NCBI GenBank assembly: GCA_021604605.1
Contig: BQJH01000010.1
Location: 1-25,165, forward strand
Length of the DNA stretch: 25,165 nt
Source: Hyphococcus sp.
GTDB taxonomy: Bacteria; Pseudomonadota; Alphaproteobacteria; Caulobacterales; Parvularculaceae
Reading direction: 5' to 3'
Under the pieces are notes generated by a model. It worked only from the letters and a program-made list of their open reading frames with translations. It did no database searches and was not told the DNA's origin. This document shows, one piece after another, positions 21,414 through 25,165 of the stretch (positions within the stretch are counted from its first letter, which is position 1; each line of letters begins with the position of its first letter). The position numbers were made by a program, and so were the translations under genes.

Positions 21414-23711
21414 CTAACTCACCACCTTTTCACCAAGAAACTCAATCCCGCCTGTAGCGCTGGAGCGAATGACTTGATAGCGATCGCCATCGCGGATAAT
21501 AAAGTAACTTTCCGATGTTCCTGTTACGTCCACGCCAATGACCAAGATGTTATCTTGCCATTTAAGACCCAGAGAATTTGCGCGAGCGATCCAGCCGGTT
21601 AATGACTCAGCTCCAACGCCGGTCATAAAAGCGTCATTGCCTACGCGTCGCGCCGCGGCATTCAGTTCAGATTCCAGGATGGCGTAAAGAATGCCGGCGA
21701 AAGCGGAAATCCCGGCGCTGGCGGCGCTTGCCGTCACGCCGTGTAGGCGCGCAAAGCCAACCGCGCCTAGCGCATCAGCAAGACGGTCAAGATATTGCTG
21801 CATCAAATCGATGTCATAAGGATCGCCAGTTTCCAATGCCCTCCTTGCGCGCGCAAGGTCGGCCAAAATCTGATCGATCTGTTTTTCTTTTTCAGGCGAA
21901 ACGCCCTGATCTTTTAGCCACTGGAAGAACATCTCAGCCTGGCGTGCAGTGCGTTCGGCCTCCTCGATTTGTTTTTGTACTCCTTCCTTGGCAATTTTTT
22001 CAGATTGCTCAGCAGCTTCTTGAGCCCGCGCCGCCGCGCCTTGCGCGGCCCCCGCCAAAGTCGAGGCGCCGTCGGGATCGCGTCCATCCGCCAGCCATTC
22101 TTGTGCCTCATCAAGCGCTTCTTTTGCATCTTGCAGCGCTTTGTCCGCATCACCTCCATAAAGTTGCGCGCGGGTTCGATCCGCCGCGTTCGTACCACCT
22201 GCAGCAGCACGCATCTTTTCAGCTTCTTCGACTGTAGCTTCAGCCTGCTCGATAGCCCTTTGCGCTTCTTCAATTCGTTTCCGCGCTTTGTTTATTTCGA
22301 TTTGACTGGCCGCAAGCTTTTCACACTCAGCCAATGCGCGCTCAGCATCTGCTAGCGTGTTGGCAAGTTGCGCGGCGCGGCGACGGCAATCTTCAAGCGC
22401 TGTCAGGGCTGCCTCAAGCCGCTCTTGCGCAGCAGAGCGCGGCTGATCATCCAATGGCGCCAAACCATGCGCTGCCGCATCCGCTTCTGCCGCCAGTTCG
22501 GCTAGCCCAGCAGCTTGCGCCTCTGCGGCTTGTGCTTTCAACTTGGCTTCTTCTAGCGCTGCTTGAGAGGCGGCAACAGCCGCCAGAAGGGCTTGACCAT
22601 TTTCAATTTCACGCGCGAACATATGCCCTAGGCGAGAGGCTCCAAGCCGAGAGTTGCCAGCATTCCACAGACCACCATCATCAACATAATAAATTGTCAG
22701 GCCGCCGCCAAGCGGTAGCGCTTGCGCATAAGGTGTTTGCCGCCCATTCAAAGCGCCCGGCTGCACGACATTCATCCCTGCTGGCGGTGTTAGACTGATC
22801 CCTTCAGGATTAAGGCCTGTATGATTGAGGAATGCGTTTAAGACGGCTTGCCGGGCAGAATCTAACGCGGCCTGTGCGGCTTCCACTTTTGCAGCAGCAG
22901 CATTTGAGGCGGCATTTGCCTGCTGGTATTGCGATACAAGCTCACGTGCATTTGCCCGCAGGGCTTCGCGACGGCGCTGTTCTAAATTAATGTCGCGCTC
23001 TGCAGATGCAAGGGCTGCCCGCGCAGCAGCTACTGCGGTTTCGGCTTTTGTACAATCAATCTTCTTTGTACGCAGCGCCGTTACCTGGCGTATCAACTCA
23101 TCACAAGGTCCCTTGCCCGCAGCAATGGCGCCCTCAACTGCTTCCGCTGTTGGAGCCGCTATCAGGCCGATGTCACGCATAAGAATATCGGATTGGGGCA
23201 AAGGGCCTGGGTCAAGCGGCAGCCAGCTGGGCAACACTCCTTGGTCGGCGACAGGTGGCGTGACCTGGACCTGGAGCACTAAAAGGCGATCACTAATCCG
23301 GCAATTTTTAATAAAAGGAATATACCCACATGTTTCGCACACAACTCGCACCTCGCCAGTTAAATCCCCCGGTGCTGTCGTGCGAAAATCAATCACTGTA
23401 TTGATAGATTTAGAGCCCCCATGTGGAACGTTACGAACAATGGCGCCTCTCTCTGCTATAATCCAAGGAGCGTCAGAAAGATCAAACCTGAAGTCTTGCG
23501 GCGCACGACAACTGACGTTCTCAGCAGTCAATCTTAGCGGATAGGTGCGCCCTGCCGCTCGCATGCCCAAATCTACAGATTGAATGTCAATTTCTGGCTG
23601 TGAAGAAGATTCTTGGGCATAAGATAGTTGGGCAGCGCAAATGGCAACGCATACCGCCATGCTCATACGTCCGTACTTTGTATGTGGATTTCGCCTATAA
23701 AACGCTTTCAT
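21414..23711 (-). CDS. Large secreted coiled-coil protein of unknown function
   Basis: The 765-residue protein starts at ATG 23711, with GGAGG about 7 bases upstream; an earlier in-frame start at 23750 lacks this. A signal peptide ends near AQLSYA (about 32). Residues 40-153 form a beta-rich, probably Ig-like domain with Cys68, Cys125, Cys128 and Cys137 (VCETCGY). Residues about 205-295 and 365-630 are Ala/Glu/Lys/Arg-rich and strongly helical with coiled-coil spacing (for example RKRIEEAQRAIEQAEATVEEAEK). A globular insert at about 296-362 is rich in Gly/Asn. A hydrophobic helix (about 659-680) and a C-terminal beta segment (IIRDGDRYQVIRS) close the protein. I do not recognise the family. 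A periplasmic or surface scaffold is the most that can be said. It is convergent with the transglutaminase gene and not part of that operon. Confidence 0.85.
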   Translation of the reverse strand: MKAFYRRNPHTKYGRMSMAVCVAICAAQLSYAQESSSQPEIDIQSVDLGMRAAGRTYPLRLTAENVSCRAPQDFRFDLSDAPWIIAERGAIVRNVPHGGSKSINTVIDFRTTAPGDLTGEVRVVCETCGYIPFIKNCRISDRLLVLQVQVTPPVADQGVLPSWLPLDPGPLPQSDILMRDIGLIAAPTAEAVEGAIAAGKGPCDELIRQVTALRTKKIDCTKAETAVAAARAALASAERDINLEQRRREALRANARELVSQYQQANAASNAAAAKVEAAQAALDSARQAVLNAFLNHTGLNPEGISLTPPAGMNVVQPGALNGRQTPYAQALPLGGGLTIYYVDDGGLWNAGNSRLGASRLGHMFAREIENGQALLAAVAASQAALEEAKLKAQAAEAQAAGLAELAAEADAAAHGLAPLDDQPRSAAQERLEAALTALEDCRRRAAQLANTLADAERALAECEKLAASQIEINKARKRIEEAQRAIEQAEATVEEAEKMRAAAGGTNAADRTRAQLYGGDADKALQDAKEALDEAQEWLADGRDPDGASTLAGAAQGAAARAQEAAEQSEKIAKEGVQKQIEEAERTARQAEMFFQWLKDQGVSPEKEKQIDQILADLARARRALETGDPYDIDLMQQYLDRLADALGAVGFARLHGVTASAASAGISAFAGILYAILESELNAAARRVGNDAFMTGVGAESLTGWIARANSLGLKWQDNILVIGVDVTGTSESYFIIRDGDRYQVIRSSATGGIEFLGEKVVS

Positions 23712-23762
23712 CTGCGCCTCCAAAGTCAGGCAATGAATGTCTATCAACACACAACCGGGACA

Positions 23763-23790
23763 ACATAGCGTTTCAATACACGCTCGTCAG
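23763..23790 (-). promoter_or_regulatory. Candidate promoter of the coiled-coil protein gene
   Basis: On the minus strand CTGACGA (23790-23784), a 14-base spacer and GCTATGT (23769-23763) resemble TTGACGS-N14-GCTANAW with three mismatches. It lies about 52 bases before the start codon. The same 14-base spacing is seen at two other candidate promoters in this window. Confidence 0.35.
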
Positions 23791-23850
23791 AAAAACTTGT
23801 TTTGCAACAGCGAAAAAGCCATAAAATACGCCATGCTGTAGGGCACAAGC

Positions 23851-24471
23851 TTAGCGGGCTGAGCTGATTTTCGACCTCTTCCGAACAGGCGCTGGCGCAT
23901 CCAGCACGCTCGCCCAGTGCGACGCCCAGCCTTCTATCATTCCTTCGTCAGACAATTGCGGCAGCTCAATGCCTTGAAGCTTTTTTGTCGTGTATAACAA
24001 CAACCCGCCAAATACTGTCAAAGTAAACGTAGCCAAATCTTCAGGCAATCGTCCCTGCCCTGCTTTTTTTGTGGCGACCCAATCGCAAAGCCAATCGAAA
24101 AGCTCAATATTCGCATCGGCCTCAAATTTAGCAAGAGCTGGGAGCCGTCGCAGTTCTTCAATAAGGGCATAGTATTTTTTTTGCCGCTTATTGGCGCTCA
24201 AATACCCCCGCGCCAATAGTAATAGCTCTGACTTTGTATCCCCCAAAGGGAGCAGGTCAAAAAAGCCAAGCTCATTTTCCTGTTCAACAATATCCTCGCG
24301 CGCAAGAGCAACAGCCAACGCTTCTTTGCTGTCGAAGTGCCGGTAAAAACCGCCCGCACGCGGGGCCAAGCCCGCCTCAGTTTCTATGGCCGCGATTGAC
24401 GTTCGCGCATAGCTGCGCTCGAGAAAAAGCTCTAGCGCAGCCTCTTTTATTCTCTCTCTGGTTGTGTTCAT
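23851..24471 (-). CDS. TetR/AcrR-family transcriptional repressor
   Basis: The 206-residue protein has an N-terminal TetR helix-turn-helix at about residues 5-52 (RERIKEAALELFLERSYARTS, then IETEAGLAPRAGGFYRHFDSKEALAVAL). The remaining about 150 residues form a helical ligand and dimerisation domain that gives no ligand clue. The C-terminal end is basic (VRKRSKISSAR). It is divergent from a CPBP-family protease gene, with 81 bases between the start codons. That gap holds a repeated ATAACGGTG element and a perfect palindrome inside the protease promoter, so it very likely represses its neighbour and perhaps itself. The start ATG has only a poor ribosome-binding site. Confidence 0.94.
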   Translation of the reverse strand: MNTTRERIKEAALELFLERSYARTSIAAIETEAGLAPRAGGFYRHFDSKEALAVALAREDIVEQENELGFFDLLPLGDTKSELLLLARGYLSANKRQKKYYALIEELRRLPALAKFEADANIELFDWLCDWVATKKAGQGRLPEDLATFTLTVFGGLLLYTTKKLQGIELPQLSDEGMIEGWASHWASVLDAPAPVRKRSKISSAR

Positions 24472-24477
24472 ATTCCG

Positions 24478-24511
24478 ATAACGGTGCTTTTATTGACAAT
24501 AACGGTGTTAT
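24478..24511. promoter_or_regulatory. Putative TetR operator: repeated ATAACGGTG with palindrome
   Basis: ATAACGGTG occurs at 24478-24486 and again at 24499-24507, 21 bases apart, which is two helical turns. The second copy extends to ATAAC-GGT-GTTAT (24499-24511), a perfect 5-bp palindrome with a 3-base centre. It lies directly behind the -35 box of the protease gene, and the first copy starts 6 bases from the TetR start codon. Confidence 0.65.
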
Positions 24512-24520
24512 CTTTATATG
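24493..24520 (+). promoter_or_regulatory. Promoter of the CPBP protease gene
   Basis: A perfect TTGACA at 24493-24498 is followed after 16 bases by TATATG at 24515-24520. The spacer is largely filled by the palindromic operator candidate, so repressor binding would block polymerase. The ATG is 32 bases downstream of the -10 box. Confidence 0.6.
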
Positions 24521-24552
24521 AGATTTCCAGGGGATGTTCAAGAGGGAAAAAA

Positions 24553-25165
24553 ATGACCAATGCAAATCAGATAAGCGCAGGCACGGCGGTCCTCGATATC
24601 GCCATCGTGATGGGGGCGTCCGCAGCCCTTTTCGCGGCTGAAGTCTGGGCGCGAGACGCCGGTTACATCACTCTGGGGGAAGACAGCAAAGGCGTCATTG
24701 CTGTCCTGGGGGGCATGTTCATTGCGCTCGCACTGCTATTCGCTCGTGGACAATCACTACGCGATCTGGGCTTCAAGCGGCCAAAAAGATGGTGGACAGT
24801 TCCGTTCTGGATGGTCGGTATTTTTGGCGCTTATGTCGTGGCCCAAGCTTTGGCGCCTGTTCTGGTTTCTTCTTTTATTGATTTACCGGAACCAGACTTA
24901 ACGCGGCATAATAACCTTTATCAAAACCTGCCCGCTGCATTATTGATGGCGGCCATTCTTCCTTTTACCGCATCAATACCCGAAGAGATTATTTATCGCG
25001 GGTTCTTGATGAACCGTCTATCAAATATTTTTGGGGTCGGCGTTATTGGCACGATCCTGACAATCCTCATTCAAGGCATGATCTTTGGTTCTGTGCATTT
25101 TCAATGGGGGCTTGGCGGTATGATTGTCACAACAATAATGGGCATGATCTGGGGGCTTGGCTATG
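24553..25165 (+). CDS. CPBP-family intramembrane glutamic protease, N-terminal part (runs off window)
   Basis: The frame opens at ATG 24553 with AGAGGG 6 bases upstream and stays open to the last base; 204 residues are visible. It is strongly hydrophobic, with segments at about 10-27, 49-65, 82-100, 120-136 and 153-170. The two CPBP (Abi/Rce1-like) active-site motifs are present: PEEIIYRGFLMNRL, the EE-x-x-x-R box, and GMIFGSVHFQWG, the F-x-x-x-H box. The last conserved helix is missing because the window ends. Members cleave prenylated proteins or peptides within the membrane, or act in bacteriocin immunity; the substrate here is unknown. The divergent TetR gene and the operator in its promoter suggest inducible expression. 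Confidence 0.9.
   Translation, partial: MTNANQISAGTAVLDIAIVMGASAALFAAEVWARDAGYITLGEDSKGVIAVLGGMFIALALLFARGQSLRDLGFKRPKRWWTVPFWMVGIFGAYVVAQALAPVLVSSFIDLPEPDLTRHNNLYQNLPAALLMAAILPFTASIPEEIIYRGFLMNRLSNIFGVGVIGTILTILIQGMIFGSVHFQWGLGGMIVTTIMGMIWGLGY

Noticed and set aside
22825..23544. 239-codon plus-strand frame opposite the coiled-coil gene
   Set aside because: It is an antisense shadow of Ala-rich coding sequence, has no ribosome-binding site or family pattern, and the minus frame has signal peptide and ribosome-binding site.
1..25165. CRISPR array, insertion sequence, tRNA or phage genes
   Set aside because: No regularly spaced repeats, transposase or integrase reading frames, cloverleaf-like sequences or attachment-site pairs were seen.

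Overview
The window looks like chromosomal DNA of a Gram-negative alphaproteobacterium. The evidence is a squalene-hopene cyclase, lipoproteins with lipoboxes, an ECF41-type sigma factor operon, and several candidate promoters that fit the Caulobacter-type housekeeping consensus (TTGACGS, 10-14 nt spacer, GCTANAWC). GC content looks close to half. The beta-helix/diheme cytochrome pair resembles families I recall from Hyphomonas and Shewanella, so a marine Hyphomonadaceae/Parvularculaceae-like host is plausible, but this is inference. There are no tRNA, rRNA, CRISPR, phage or insertion-sequence signals. Genes are tightly packed and no gap exceeds 300 bases; the largest is about 180 bases, between the ECF41 operon and the ABC transporter.

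Layout. 1-993: 3' end of a short-chain dehydrogenase, then purQ. 1072-6407, all plus strand: a beta-helix lipoprotein overlapping a diheme cytochrome c lipoprotein, a membrane-anchored AraC-type regulator, a histidine-box membrane hydroxylase and a membrane-anchored alpha/beta hydrolase. 6415-9147, minus strand: a small secreted protein downstream of squalene-hopene cyclase. 9247-11631, plus strand: a metallo-beta-lactamase-fold hydrolase (persulfide dioxygenase-like) and a malonyl-CoA synthetase. 11648-13486, minus strand: a three-gene overlapping operon of a four-helix membrane protein, a carboxymuconolactone decarboxylase-like protein and an ECF41 sigma factor. Its upstream DNA carries an exact TGTCACA-N16-CGTC motif, the promoter type of this sigma group. 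13669-15558: an MsbA-related ABC exporter. 15574-17864, minus strand: a secreted DUF885 metallopeptidase and a GNAT acetyltransferase. 18012-21409: the known triad of circularly permuted ATP-grasp, alpha-E and transglutaminase-like proteins, starting from a possibly leaderless promoter. 21414-23711, minus strand: a large secreted coiled-coil protein I do not recognise. 23851-24471 and 24553-25165: a TetR regulator divergent from a CPBP-family intramembrane protease that is cut by the window end. A palindromic operator candidate lies inside the protease promoter.

The parts most likely to hold something undescribed are the 765-residue secreted coiled-coil protein beside the ATP-grasp/transglutaminase triad, the beta-helix/diheme cytochrome pair with its membrane regulator and lipid-modifying-type enzymes, and the self-regulated ECF41 operon with its histidine-rich membrane protein.
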